Shown: positions 52,200 to 64,000, counted from the first letter of the stretch. The stretch is 64,000 nucleotides of DNA from Zea mays (GCF_902167145.1 NC_050098.1:76858207-76922206); one strand, 5' to 3'. Program-made: numbers and translations. The notes: generated by a model not told the origin, from the sequence alone.

Positions 52200-54880
52200 A
52201 TGGGCAGTCTCCAGCAACCTCTCCGGCCCGGGACGGTGCTTCGTTTCGGGGCTCTCGAGTTCATGTCCTTCGACGGCAGCTACGACATGATACTTCTTCC
52301 ACCGCCGTGCGACCACGACAATGGTGGCCGACAACCCGCCCGCCGGCGGCGGAATCGACGACGTCTACCCCGCGTGGTGGAAAAGCAACATTCGGGCTCG
52401 CTCCGTTCTCTCCCCCGCCAACGGAGGAGGAGGCGGGGCCGTCAAGGCCAGACGGGAGGCCGCGCTTCGCCGGCCGTCGAGCGAATCGACGCCCCCGACG
52501 CCCCGACGGAAGGCACGCCGGACATCGACCTCGCGTTCAAGACGGAGGCAAGCGCCGTCCCCCCGCGGCACGACGACCCCGAGCAAGAAGACGACGCCGG
52601 CGCGCTCGCGGAAAGCCTGCAGGACGTCGCCCTCGAACCAGAGATGACGGCGCAACCAGTCCCCGATGTGACTACGTCGCTCCTCGTCGACCAAAAGGTA
52701 ACGACTAACTCCCATCTTACGTCATTTCGACTCGGCCTCAACCCGCCAAACGACCTCGATTTGGCGGGCGCTCTCATTGAGGCGAGTGCAACCCCACTGA
52801 GGTTCTATATGCGATCGCCTTGGGACCGACTGACGGACGTCTCGACCTACGGGCCCTCTGGGTCCGAGGAAGATGACGACCCCAGCATCGGTTGGGATTT
52901 CTCCGGACTTGGCAACCCCAGTGCCGTGCGGGACTTCATGGCCGCATGTGATTACTGTCTGTCCGACTGTTCCGATGCAAGCCGCAGCCTTGGCAACGAG
53001 AGCTGCGGCCCAAGCCGCGAATGTTTCCACATCGAGCTAGGGAATCCCACCGAAGGCAACCATCTTGGCATGCCGGAGGATGGTGATCTCCCTAGGCCGG
53101 TGCCTCGCGCCGACATCCCACGGGAGCTAGCTGTGGTCCCCGCTCCGGCGGGGGGTTACGACCCACAACTCGAGCAAGTCCGCGAGGCGCAGGCCAGGCT
53201 CAACGAGGGAACGGGAGCGCTTGAGCCGATCCGTCGGGACGTCGGACAGGCATGGGTGGGCCAACCCCTGGCCGGAGAAATACGTCATCTGCCCCAAGGT
53301 CTCCAGCACCGCGTCGCCAACGACGTCAGGATCAGGCCGCCGCCCGCATCCAGCGGGGTCGGTCAGAACCTGGCAACCGCAGCAATGCTCATCCGCGCGA
53401 TGCCGGAGCCGTCAACCACCGAGGGTCGGCGGATCCAGGGAGAACTCAAGAATCTCCTGGAAGGCGCCGCGGCCCGGCGGGCCGAGAGCACTGCATCCCG
53501 AAGGCAAGGATATCCCTCGGAACCTCATGCCGCGACTTCCCGATTCATGCGGGAAGCCTCGGTCTACACCGGGCGCACGCGCAACACCGCGCCTGCGGCC
53601 CCGGGCCACCTCGGGAACGAGCACCATCGACGCGACCGTCGGGCTCACCTCGACGAAAGGGTGCGCCGAGGCTATCACCCCAGGCGTGGGGGACGTTACG
53701 ACAGCGGGGAGGATCGGAGTCCTTCGCCCGAACCACCCGGTCCGCAGGCTTTCAGTCGGGCCATCCGACGGGCGCCATTCCCGACCCGGTTCCGACCCCC
53801 GACTACTATCGTAAAGTACTCGGGGGAAACGAGACCGGAGCTGTGGCTCGCGGACTACCGCCTTGCCTGCCAACTGGGTGGAACGGACGACGACAACCTC
53901 ATCATCCGCAACCTCCCCCTGTTCCTCTCCGACACTGCTCGTGCCTGGTTGGAGCACCTGCCTCCGGGGCAGATTTCCAACTGGGACGACTTGGTCCAAG
54001 CCTTCGCTGGCAATTTCCAGGGCACATACGTGCGCCCCGGGAATTCCTGGGACCTTCGAAGCTGCCGGCAACAGCCGGGGGAGTCGCTCCGGGACTACAT
54101 CCGGCGATTCTCGAAGCAGCGCACCGAGCTGCCCAACATCACCGACTCGGATGTCATCGGCGCGTTCCTCGCCGGCACCACTTGCCGCGACCTGGTGAGC
54201 AAGCTGGGTCGCAAAACCCCCACCAGGGCGAGCGAGCTGATGGACATCGCCACCAAGTTCGCCTCCGGCCAGGAGGCGGTCGAGGCTATCTTCCGAAAGG
54301 ACAAGCAGCCCCAGGGCCGCCCGTCGGAAGAAGCTCCCGAGACGTCTGCTCCGCGCGGCGCCAAGAAGAAAGGCAAGAAGAAGTCGCAATCGAAACGCGA
54401 CGCCGCAGACGCGGACCTTGTCGCCGCCGCCGAGTATAAGAACCCTCGGAAGCCCCCCGGAGGTGCAAACCTCTTCGACAAGATGCTCAAGGAGCCGTGC
54501 CCCTACCATCAGGGGCCCGTCAAGCACACCCTCGAGGAGTGTGTTATGCTTCGGCGTCATTTCCACAGGGCCGGGCCACCCGCCGAGGGTGGCAGGGCCC
54601 GCGACGACGACAAGAACGAAGATCACCAAGCAGGAGAATTCCCCGAGGTCCGCGACTGCTTCATGATCTACGGAGGGCATGCGGCGAATGCCTCGGCTCG
54701 GCACCGCAAGCAAGAGCGCCGGGAGGTCTGCTCGTTGAAGGTGGCGGCGCCAGTCTACCTAGACTGGTCCGACAAGCCCATCACTTTCGACCGAGCCGAC
54801 CACCCCGACCATGTGCCGAGCCCGGGGAAATACCCGCTCGTCGTCGACCCCGTTGTCGGCGATGTCAGGCTCACCAAGGT
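52200..54880 (+). CDS. Huck gag
   Basis: Open plus-strand frame from the ATG at 52200, about 60 bases after the LTR, continuous with the protease until 55169. An acidic, Arg-rich N-terminal half is followed by the capsid (retrotrans_gag) region with WLEHLPPGQISNWDDL (about 53950-54000) and then a Lys-rich linker (about 54355-54400). A noncanonical zinc motif (CPYH-X5-H-X4-C, about 54495-54545) is typical of Tat elements. It would form the virus-like particle. No stop lies within this part. The ATG follows AGCTCCAG. Confidence 0.85.
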
Positions 54881-57800
54881 CCTGATGGACGGGGGCAGCT
54901 GCCTCAACATCATCTACGCCGAGACCCTCAAGCTCCTGCGCGTCGATCCGTCCACCGTCCGAGCAGGCGCTGCGCCCTTCCACGGGATCATCCCTGGGAA
55001 GCGCGTCCAGCCCCTCGGGCGACTCGACCTCCCAGTCTGCTTCGGGACACCCTCCAACTTCCGAAGGGAGACCCTGACGTTCGAAGTGGTCGGGTTCCGA
55101 GGAACCTACCACGCCGTGTTAGGGAGGCCATGCTACGCGAAGTTCATGGCCGTCCCCAACTACACCTAGCTGAAGCTCAAGATGCCGGGCCCCAACGGGG
55201 TCATCACCGTCGGCCCCACGTACAAACACGCGTTCGAATGCGACGTGGAGTGCGTGGAGTACGCCGAGGCCCTCGCCGAGTCCGAGGCCCTCATCGCCGA
55301 CCTGGAGAACCTCTCCAAGGAGGTCCCAGACGTGAAGCGCCATGCCGGCAACTTCGAGCCAGCGGAGACGGTCAAGGCCGTCCCCCTCGGCCCCAGTGGC
55401 GACACCACCAAGCAGATCCGGATCGGTCCCGGGCTCGACCCCAAATAGGAAGCAGTGCTCGTCGACTTCCTCCGCGCAAAACGCCGACGTCTTTGCGTGG
55501 AGTCCCTCGGACACGCCCGGCATACCGAGGGATGCCGCCGAACACTCGCTGGATATTTGGGCCGGGGCCCGACCCGTCAGACAGCCTCTGCGCCGATTCG
55601 ACGAGGAGAAGCGCAGAGCGATTGGCGAAGAGATCCACAAGCTAATGGCGGCAGGGTTCATCAAAGAGGTATTCCATCCCGAATGGCTTGCCAACCCTGT
55701 GCTCGTGAGGAAGAAAGGGGGGAAATGGCGGATGTGTGTAGACTACACTGGTCTCAACAAAGCATGTCCGAAGGTTCCCTACCCTCTGCCTCGCATCGAC
55801 CAAATCGTGGATTCCACTGCTGGGTGCGAAACCCTGTCCTTCCTCGATGCCTACTCGGGGTATCACCAGATCCGGATGAAAGAGTCCGACCAGCTCGCGA
55901 CTTCTTTCATCACGCCGTTCGGCATGTACTGCTACGTCACCATGCCGTTCGGCCTGAGGAATGCAGGCGCGACGTACCAGCGGTGCATGAACCATGTGTT
56001 CGGCGAACACATCGGTCGCACAGTCGAGGCCTACGTCGATGACATCGTAGTCAAGACACGGAAGGCTCCCAACCTCCTCTCCGACCTTGAAGTGACATTC
56101 CGGTGTCTCAAGGCGAAAGGAGTCAAGCTTAATCCTGAGAAGTGTGTCTTCAGGGTGCCCCGAGGCATGCTCCTAGGGTTCATCGTCTCTGAGCGAGGCA
56201 TCGAGGCCAACCCGGAGAAGATCGCGGCCATCACCAGCATGGGGCCCATCAAGGACTTAAAAGGGGTACAGAGGGTCATGGGATGCCTCGCGGCCCTGAG
56301 CCGCTTCATCTCACGCCTCGGCGAAAGAGGTCTGCCCCTGTACCGCCTTTTAAGGAAAGCCGAGTGTTTCGTTTGGACCCCTGAGGCCGAGGAAGCCCTC
56401 GGCAACCTAAAGGCGCTCCTTACAAAGGCGCCAGTCTTGGTGCCGCCGGCGGACGGAGAAACCCTCTTGGTCTACGTCGCCGCGACCACTCAGGTGGTTA
56501 GCGCCGCGATTGTGGTCGAAAGGCAGGAGGAAGGGCATACATTGCCCGTTCAGAGGCCGGTTTACTTCATCAGCGAAGTGCTGTCCGAGACTAAGATCCG
56601 CTACCCACAAGTTCAAAAGCTGCTGTATGCTGTGATCCTGACGAGGCGGAAGCTACGACACTACTTCGAGTCCCATCCGGTGACTGTGGTGTCATCCTTC
56701 CCCCTGGGGGAGATCATCCAGTGCCGAGAGGCCTCGGGCAGGATCGCAAAGTGGGCAGTGGAGATCATGGGCGAAACGATCTCGTTCGCCCCTCGGAAGG
56801 CCATCAAGTCCCAAGTGTTGGCGGATTTCGTGGCTGAATGGGTCGATACCCAACTACCAACGACTCCGATCCAACCGGAGCTCTGGACCATGTTTTTCGA
56901 CGGGTCGCTGATGAAGACGGGGGCCGGTGCGGGCCTGCTCTTCATCTCGCCCCTCGGAAAGCACTTGCGCTACGTGCTGCGCCTCCACTTCCCGGCGTCC
57001 AACAATGTGGCCGAGTACGAAGCTCTGGTCAACGGATTGCGGATCGCCATCGAGCTAGGGGTCAGACGCCTCGACGCACGCGGTGATTCGCAGCTCGTCA
57101 TCGACCAAGTCATGAGGAACTCCCACTGCCGCGACCCGAAGATGGAAGCCTACTGCGACGAGGTTCGGCGCCTGGAAGACAAGTTCTTCGGGCTCGAGCT
57201 CAACCACATCGCTCGGCGCTACAACGAAACCGCAGACGAGCTGGCGAAGATAGCCTCGGGGCGAACGACAGTCCCCCCGGACGTCTTCTCCCGGGATCTG
57301 CATCAACCCTTCGTCAAGCTCGACGACGCGCCCGAGCCCGAGGTATCCTCGGCTCAGCCCGAGGTACCCTCGGCTCAGCCCGAGGTACCCTCGGCTCAGC
57401 CCGAGGTACCCTCGGTTCAGCCCGAGGCACCCTCGGCCCAGCCCGAGGTACTCTCGGCCCCCGAGGGCGGGGCATTGAACGTCGAGGAAGGGCAGAGCGG
57501 GGCCACGCCAGACCAGGATTGGCAGGCCCCGTACCTGCAATATCTCCGTCGAGGAGAGCTACCCCTCGACCAAGTCGAGGCTCGGCGGGTAGCGCGACGC
57601 GCCAAGTCATTCGTCTTGCTGGGCGACGAAGAGGAGCTCTACCATCGCAGCCCCTCGGGCATCCTCCAGCGATGCATCTCCATCGCCGAAGGTCGGGAAC
57701 TGCTGCAAGAAGTACACTCGGGGGCTTGCGGCCACCACGCAGCACCCCGAGCCCTTGTTGGAAATGCTTTCCGGCAAGGCTTCTACTGGCCAACGGCGGT

Positions 57801-58761
57801 GGCTGACGCCACTAGAATTGTCCGCACCTGCGAAGGGTGCCAATTCTATGCGAAGCGGACACACCTGCCCGCTCAGGCTCTGCAGACAATACCCATCACC
57901 TGGCCCTTCGCTGTATGGGGTCTGGACCTCGTCGGTCCCTTGCAAAAGGCGCCCGGGGGCTACACGCACCTGCTGGTCGCCATCGACAAATTCTCCAAGT
58001 GGATCGAGGTCCGACCTCTGAACAGCATCAGGTCCGAGCAGGCGGTGGCATTCTTCACCAACATCATCCATCGCTTCGGGGTCCCGAACTCCATCATCAC
58101 CGACAACGGCACCTAGTTCACCGGCAAAAAATTCTTGGATTTTTGCGAGGATCATCATATCCGGGTGGACTGGGCCGCCGTGGCTCATCCCATGTCGAAT
58201 GGGCAAGTAGAGCGTGCCAACGGCATGATTCTACAAGGGCTCAAGCCTCGGATCTACAACGACCTCAACCAGTTCGGCAGGCGATGGATGAAGGAACTCC
58301 CCTCGGTGGTCTGGAGCCTAAGGACGACGCCGAGTCGTGCCAAGGGCTTCACGCCGTTTTTCCTGGTTTACGGGGCTGAAGCTATCCTGCCCACTGACCT
58401 GGAATACGGCTCCCCAAGGGCGAGGGCCTACACCGAGCAAAGCAACCAAGCCAGCCGAGAGGAATCGCTGGACCAGTTGGAGGAAGCTCGGGACAGGGCC
58501 TTACTACACTCGGCGCGGTACCAACAGTCCCTGCGACGTTACCACGCCCGAGGGGTCCGGTCCCGAGAACTCCAGGTGGGCGACCTGGTGCTTCGGCTGC
58601 GACTAGACGCCCGAGGGAGGCACAAGCTCACGCCCCCCTGGGAAGGGCCGTTCGTCATCGCCAAAGTTCTGAAGCCCGGAACATACAAGCTGGCCAACAA
58701 TCAAGGCGAGATCTACGACAACGCTTGGAACATCAAACAGCTACGTCGCTTCTACCCTTAA
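54881..58761 (+). pseudogene. Huck pol (protease, RT, RNase H, archaeal-type RNase H, integrase), broken
   Basis: Continues in frame with gag. Protease has LMDGGSCLN (Asp at 54888-54890). In-frame stops are TAG at 55167 and TAG at 55446. An extra A in the run 55478-55481 shifts the frame; RT then reads open with YVDD at 56032-56043. The RT-linked RNase H is at about 56450-56850. A second RNase H (FFDGS, NNVAEYEAL, ARGDSQLV) lies at about 56890-57270. A Pro/Glu/Val repeat (57335-57470) is followed by an integrase with HHCC zinc region (about 57710-57850) and core. A TAG at 58114 falls just after DNGT of the core. The frame then continues to the natural stop at 58759-58761. Confidence 0.9.
57335..57470 (+). 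repeat. 21-bp in-frame repeat in Huck pol linker
   Basis: About six units coding for P-E-V-P-S-A-Q variants between the second RNase H and integrase, so copy number can change without shifting the frame. Confidence 0.9.
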
Positions 58762-61700
58762 GATGTTTTCAAGTTGTTCATATACCTCGCACCTACGCAA
58801 AGTTTAGTTGTCAAGGAAGGGTCGGCCTAGCCTCGGCAAGGCCCGACCCTCCCTCGGGGGCTAAAAGGGGGGAGACCCCCTCTGCGTCGAATTTTTTCCT
58901 CGAAAAAGGACCTCTTTTTAGCAGGATTTCTTCCGTGCTTCTTGACTACTTTGGAAAGCGGATCCTGGAAACGACGAGGTACACGTAAGCAGCCAAGGCT
59001 GACCGAGCCGAGGGACTCCTACGCCTCCGGGATACGGATACCCCACTCGTCCCCTTCTGCGATGAGTAACTCGCGCTCGGATAAAGCGACTCCGTGGACC
59101 GAACGAGTCATCACGTTCGGAAGCTCTCCTGCCGAAGCAGTCCTTCAAGCTTTCTCGACTAAATCGGGGACAGGGCCTCATGGACGGGTGAAAGTACGCG
59201 TAAGCGGCAAGGCCGACCGAGCCGAGGGATTCCCACGCCTCTGGGATACGGATACCTCACTCGTCCCTTCCGAGAAAAGCAACTCTCGCTCACACAAACA
59301 TCCCTATTACCGACAGAGTCCAGATGCTCGAAACAAGAGGAAAAAAGGACGCAGCTTCGCAAGCGCGGCGAGGGCGTGTTCTTCTGGCCTCGGCGGCCGC
59401 AGAAAGCGCGCGCTACAAGATGATCTGATCCTGCAGGCTCGGGTCTTCACGCCGAAGGGAGCCGTAGCACCCTCGGCATCGACGACGTCTACAGCAAAGC
59501 CCGACCCAGCCTCGGGCGGCGCCGAGGTCCAGGGGCTCCTCCAGGAATCCGGCCCGAGCAGGCGGCTCAACCGGTTACCCCTGGGGCCTCGGGCAACCGG
59601 CTTCCAAGGGCGCTAGCCCGATCCGAGGCCTCGACTGACCGACTTGGGCGTCGGCACCGCTGACGGGCGACACGGCTAGGCTCCGGCCGACCAGGTTCCC
59701 CATTCTCGAGCCAACTCCGCCTCTGTTCATACTGATATCGCTACCCCCGGCCTCGATCCACCAAAGGGCGGCCGAGGGGTCCCTTCAACTAAGCTAGAGG
59801 AGCCTCACGTAACAAGGCCGAACGGGCCGAGGGATTCCTACGCCTCCGGGATACGGATACCTCACCCGTCACCTTGACACGGGGCAACTCATGCTTGGTA
59901 AAGCGGTTCAGATAATAAAACAGGCGAGACTTAGTGCTCGGAAATGGGGAAAAAACACGGCTCCGTGCCGAAATTACATACACGTTCAGGCCTCGACAGC
60001 CACAATGAACGAACTCACTGGCATTCGAAGTGCCATTACCAACGGAACTCCGGTTCCCTCCTCCGCAGGTACGAACAACCCCCTCCGGGGGGGAAGGCCT
60101 GCGGAGTAACTGAAGAACGATGGGCGGCTCGCTGCCGCCCGTTCCGACATCCTTGAAGCCGAACGATGGCTGAGAGGTACCAACTCCCATGGAGTTGTGT
60201 TCCTCCAACGAGGAGGCGGAAAGGCGGCGGATATCCCCCATCCGGGGGCTTGGAAGACGGGAAGACCCGGCGCTTAAGGGAGGAAGAAGACATGGTTGCC
60301 TTACGAAAGGAGCCTCCCTCCTTTTAAAGGCAACTCCCCCTACGTGCGCCCCCAAGCGCCGCGGGCCGAGTCTTCTCCAACACGCTCCAAGGCCCTCCCC
60401 TGCGACTCGGGGGCTGGGTCCCGCATGTCATACAAGCCGGCTCAGGGCAGAAGAAGCCAAACCGCCGCGCATGGTGCGCACGACCGTCCAGCGGTTACAG
60501 GCGACCCCCCGTTTTCGCCCAGACCAACGGGCAGAAGGGGCGAGCAGCCATGCAGGCGGCATGCAACCGCGCCAGATGGACGCGCTTCTCCAACTTCTGA
60601 CACGCCAGCCTGGGGCCCAGGCCCACGCGTCGAGCAAATGGCACGCCAGTTGCTGCATGCAAGCAACCGCACCGCCACTTGTGCCACCATCGCGCCTCTT
60701 CGGTTGCGAAGCCTATGCCACGACTCAAGGCGACCCAACAGCGCCAGACTGGCGCGTCGGTCAAAGCGACCGAAAGTGGGCCGGCAGTAATAGCGGTGGC
60801 AGGCGGGCGGGCGCAGCGGTCACGTCGTCAGCCAGGCTCACGTCCCTTCCTGAGACAGCAAGAGAGCCTCCTCTCACGGCGTGAAGACGGTGCACCCGTG
60901 ACCCGTTCCTCGAACGGATCACCCGCGCGCAACGGCCGCCCCGCCAACCACTCGCCCCGTCGCATTAACTCCGCGGCGGGACACGCGGCGCTTCTGGCAG
61001 GAGGAGCGCGCGACGCTTCACCTTCGCCTTAATAACCGCGTCAGAAAAGGTACGCCACGTCGTCTGATTTCGTATCCTTTTCCGTTTTCCTCTTTCTCTA
61101 TCTCTTGCAACAGGGACCGGGGAAGGGGGATACCCCGAGAGGGATCCTTCTCCGCGAAGGAACCGGGCTCCGCGCCCCCCATTACTGATCAGGGGTTCGA
61201 AGGCTGGCCCCCCGAGGGTTCAACAGCCGCCTCAGATCGCGTGGGCCCGACACCCACTACTGGTCAGGGGTTCGAAGGCCAGCCCCCCGAAGGGCTCCAT
61301 GGCCGCCTCAGGCTACTCGGGCTCCGCGCCCATTACTGATCAGGGGTTCGAAGGCTGGCCCCCGAAGGGTTCACAGTCGCCTCAGACACCGAGCGAGGGA
61401 TGACCAGGGGTACGTTCGATACATAACCGAGGCTCGGGCTGCGCTCCCGAGGTACCCTAGGACATATCCGAGACCAGCGGGAACGATCTTGTAACGGAAT
61501 CCCATCGGAGGGAGGCGTCGAGCCCTCGGACCCCGTCGCCAGGGGACCGGGTCCGGCAAGTCACCCGCAGGTACTTTTGGGCGTGCCTCTGGGCCCCTAG
61601 CCGACCCCCAACGAACGGGGCACGGACGTCCACTCGGATTACCCGCTTGCAGCTCACCGGAGACACCATGTTCGGTGCCCATCGAGGGTAACATGGCGCA

Positions 61701-62106
61701 CTCCCCCCCTCCTCCTTGCGGAAAGGCGACGTAGGGGCGTATGTAAAAAGCCGAGTCTGTCCCTGATCGTCCTCTCGCCCTGTGCAGAGGCTCGGGGGCT
61801 GCTCTCGCAAAAACCGGCTCCGGCCAAATCGTTGACAGCGTCAACCTACCAGCCCGAGAGCTTGGGCCCCGACCGTGCACCCGGGCTACGGCCAGTTCGC
61901 ATGAGGGAACGACCAGACCAGCCGAAGCGTTAAGCGAAGTATTAAGACCTCGAAGGAGTGTAACCACTCCTCCGAGGCCTCGGGGGCTACACCCGGCGGG
62001 TGCGCTCGCGCGCACCCACCGGAACGAAATGCAACCGAGAAAGGCTGGTCCCCTTGCAAAAAAGTGCGACAAAAGCCTCCAAGCGAGTGCTAACACTCCC
62101 TTCGAG
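58762..62106 (+). other. Huck 3' noncoding region, 3.35 kb
   Basis: No coding domain on either strand. It contains three dispersed ~75-bp repeats (about 58985-59062, 59198-59272, 59806-59880) with the shared core GGGATACGGATACC, and a cluster of three ~60-bp repeats (61171-61232, 61247-61310, 61328-61385) sharing CAGGGGTTCGAAGGC. The tail is GC-rich. Long 3' tails are usual in Tat-lineage elements. Confidence 0.75.
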
Positions 62107-62119
62107 GCTCGGGGGCTAC
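62107..62119 (+). other. Huck polypurine tract
   Basis: GCTCGGGGGCTAC directly before the 3' LTR start TGTCGG. Confidence 0.7.
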
Positions 62120-63801
62120 TGTCGGGGACCATAATTAGGGGTACCCTCAAGACGCCTAATTCTCAGCTGGTAACCCCCATCAGCATAAAGCTGCAAAGGC
62201 CTGATGGGCACGATTAAGTCAGGGATCAGTCCACACGAGTGACTCGATCGCGCTTCACCCGAGCCTAGCCTCGGCCGAAGGCAGCCGACCTCGAGAGACT
62301 TCCGTCTCGCCCGAGGCCCCCTTTTTATGGCGGACACATCACCGGCTCGCCCAAGGCCTTGGCTTCGCTCAGAAGCAACCTTGACTAAATCACCACACCG
62401 ACTGACCAAATTGCAGGGGCATTTAACGCAAAGGTGGCCTGACACCTCTATCCTGACACGCGCCCCCGGCAGAGCCGAGGTGACCGCCGTCACTCCACCG
62501 CTCCACTGGCCAGTCTGACAGAAGGACAGCGCCGCCTGCGCCACTCCGACTGCAGTGCCACTCGATAGAGTGAGTCTGACAGGCAATTAGGCCTTGCCAA
62601 AGGCGCCACGGCGAACTCCGCTCCGCCCGACCCTAGGGCTCGGACTCGGGCTAAGACCCGGAAGACGGCGAACTCCGCTCCGCCCGACCCCAGGGCTCGG
62701 ACTCGGGCTAAGACCCGGAAGACGGCGAACTCCGCTCCGCCCGACCCCAGGGCTCGGACTCGGGCTAAGACCCGGAAGACGGCGAACTCCGCTCCGCCCG
62801 ACCCCAGGGCTCGGACTCGGGCTAAGACCCGGAAGACGGCGAACTCCGCTCCGCCCGACCCCAGGGCTCGGACTCGGGCTAAGACCCGGAAGACGGCGAA
62901 CTCCGCTCCGCCCGACCCCAGGGCTCGGACTCGGGCTAAGACCCGGAAGACGACGAAACTCCGCCTCGCCCGACCCCAGGGCTCGGACTCCGCCCTGGCC
63001 TCGGCCGGACGACTTCCGCCTCGCCCGACACCCTGGCTCGGGCTCGGCCACGGCAACTGAAGGCAAGACTCAACCTCGGCTTTGGAGGAAACCCCACGTC
63101 GCCCTGCCTAGAGCACAGACCGCCACGTCAACAGGAAACGTCATCATCATCCTACCCCGAATCGACTCGGGTCACGGAGAACAAGACCGGCGTCTCGTCC
63201 GGCCAGCTCCGCCAGAGGGGCAATGATGGCGCTCCACGAGCTCTATGACGACGGCGGCCCCCAGCTCTCTTACGGCAGCAGGACAACGTCAGCAGGGACT
63301 CGACCGCTCCAACAGCTGTCCCTCCATCAGGCTCCGTCGCACCTCCGATAGCCACGACATCACGCCAGCAGGACGCCCAGATCTCTCCGGCTGCCACATC
63401 GGCATGTACCTAGGGCACTAGCTCTCCCTCCGCTAGACATGTAGCACTCTGCTACATCCCCATTGTACACCTGGGTCCTCTCCTTACGACTATAAAAGGA
63501 AGGACCAGGGCCTTCTCAGAGAAGGTTGGCCGCACGGGACCGAGGACGGGACAGGCGCTCTCTTGGGGCCGCTCGCTTCCCTCACCCGCGTGGACGCTTG
63601 TAACCCCCCTACTGCAAGCGCACCTGACCTGGGCGCGGGACGAACACGAAGGCCGCGGGACTTCCACCTCTCTCACGCTCGGCTCCGGCCACCTCGCCTC
63701 TCCCCCCTCCGCGCTCGCCCACGCGCTCGACCCATCTGGGCTGGGGCACGCAGCACACTCACTCGTCGGCTTAGGGACCCCCCTGTCTCGAAACGCCGAC
63801 A
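62120..63801 (+). repeat. Huck 3' LTR
   Basis: 1682 bp, same length as the 5' LTR. Single-base differences were seen in the 57-bp repeats, near 62565, 63028, 63082, 63436-63440, 63534 and 63690. Confidence 0.95.
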
Positions 63802-63806
63802 GTAGT
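63802..63806. repeat. TSD of Huck, right copy (GTAGT)
   Basis: Matches 50453-50457. Confidence 0.93.
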
Positions 63807-64000
63807 CTTCCACTAGCTTTCCTAGTTAGTTGGCCAAGGGCGACCCATTAAACCCTTGTGGTGGCACGTGTTTCTCAAGTTAAGCTCCATGTTCCAATTA
63901 ACATTAATGATCTTGACATGAACATAAATAGAATAACAAAAATAACTGGAACATGGATATAACAAAATATTATCCCAAAACCATGTAAAGCAATAGCAAA

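Larger units (their letters stand above)
50458..63801 (+). mobile_element. Huck-type Ty3/gypsy retrotransposon (Tat lineage), recent
   Basis: 13344 bp, plus strand, two LTRs of 1682 bp each, TSD GTAGT. Order: LTR, primer site, gag, protease, RT, RNase H, second RNase H, integrase, 3.4-kb noncoding tail, polypurine tract, LTR. About nine single-base differences between the LTRs by eye suggest a recent insertion. The Huck name comes from the LTR start and the PBS; the Tat lineage is supported by the additional RNase H and the long 3' tail. Three stops and one frameshift disable gag-pol. Confidence 0.92.
49589..64000 (-). mobile_element. Element D: partial long-LTR element, interrupted by Huck
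   Basis: It starts TGTCATACCTGG and is visible at 49589-50457 and 63807-64000, with Huck in between. It resembles the solo LTR at 37277 in its first bases, in a shared module at 50151-50218, and at 63815-63930. Only LTR-like sequence is visible and no genes. Minus orientation is inferred from its relatives, and the right end lies outside the window. Confidence 0.7.

Noticed and set aside
60189..60884. 231-codon sense ORF in Huck 3' tail
   Set aside because: Biased composition with no domain, and overlapping frames on the same and opposite strand.
61371..62150. 259-codon antisense ORF in Huck 3' tail
   Set aside because: Some Tat-lineage elements carry antisense ORFs, but this frame overlaps repeats and the LTR edge, shows no recognisable motif, and is in GC-rich DNA.
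1..64000. Host genes, tRNA or rRNA genes
   Set aside because: Every part of the window is explained by LTR elements or their fragments. The tRNA-like matches are primer-binding sites of 12-18 bases.

Overview
This window is intergenic DNA from a large grass genome, almost certainly maize or a close Zea relative. It is a nest of LTR retrotransposons. I see no host gene, tRNA, rRNA or bacterial feature. The Zea assignment rests on a Huck-type Ty3/gypsy element (LTR begins TGTCGGGGACCATAATTAGG), an Opie/Ji-type SIRE-lineage Ty1/copia element, Tekay/Del-lineage gypsy elements with very long LTRs, and plant initiator-Met tRNA primer sites. Family names are from memory of the families; boundaries, target-site duplications (TSDs) and breaks are read from the sequence.

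Layout, outermost to innermost. (1) An old LTR piece of family B (49426-49588) received two insertions: element A on its left and element D on its right. (2) Element A (1-49425, minus strand, left LTR cut by the window edge) is a decayed Tekay-lineage element with a 5' accessory ORF, gag and pol with chromodomain. (3) Inside A sit a young copia element with intact gag and pol (7531-16978, TSD CCACC) and element B (17520-42230, TSD TTAGC), a gypsy element with gag and protease but no RT, RNase H or integrase. (4) Inside B sit element C (19413-34530, TSD CCTGG), a second decayed Tekay-lineage element that split B's gag zinc knuckle, and a 4.46-kb solo LTR (37277-41736, TSD ATGGG). (5) A second solo LTR (44869-49182, TSD AAAAT) interrupts A's right LTR. 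(6) A recent Huck copy (50458-63801, plus strand, TSD GTAGT) interrupts D, which runs off the right edge. All elements except Huck read on the minus strand.

Working together: the copia element is the only one here with complete open frames and could be autonomous. Huck has nearly identical LTRs but carries three stops and one frameshift. A and C carry many stops, and each has a damaged catalytic motif. B would depend on enzymes supplied elsewhere.

The most interesting signals are: an accessory ORF upstream of gag in both A and C, with a possible dsRNA-binding-like layout plus coiled coil; start codons placed directly after splice-acceptor-like AG in five ORFs, with a matching donor-like GGTAAG/GGTGAG downstream of the LTR promoter; and paired CACCGGAC-A-GTCCGGTG palindromes filling the copia U3.
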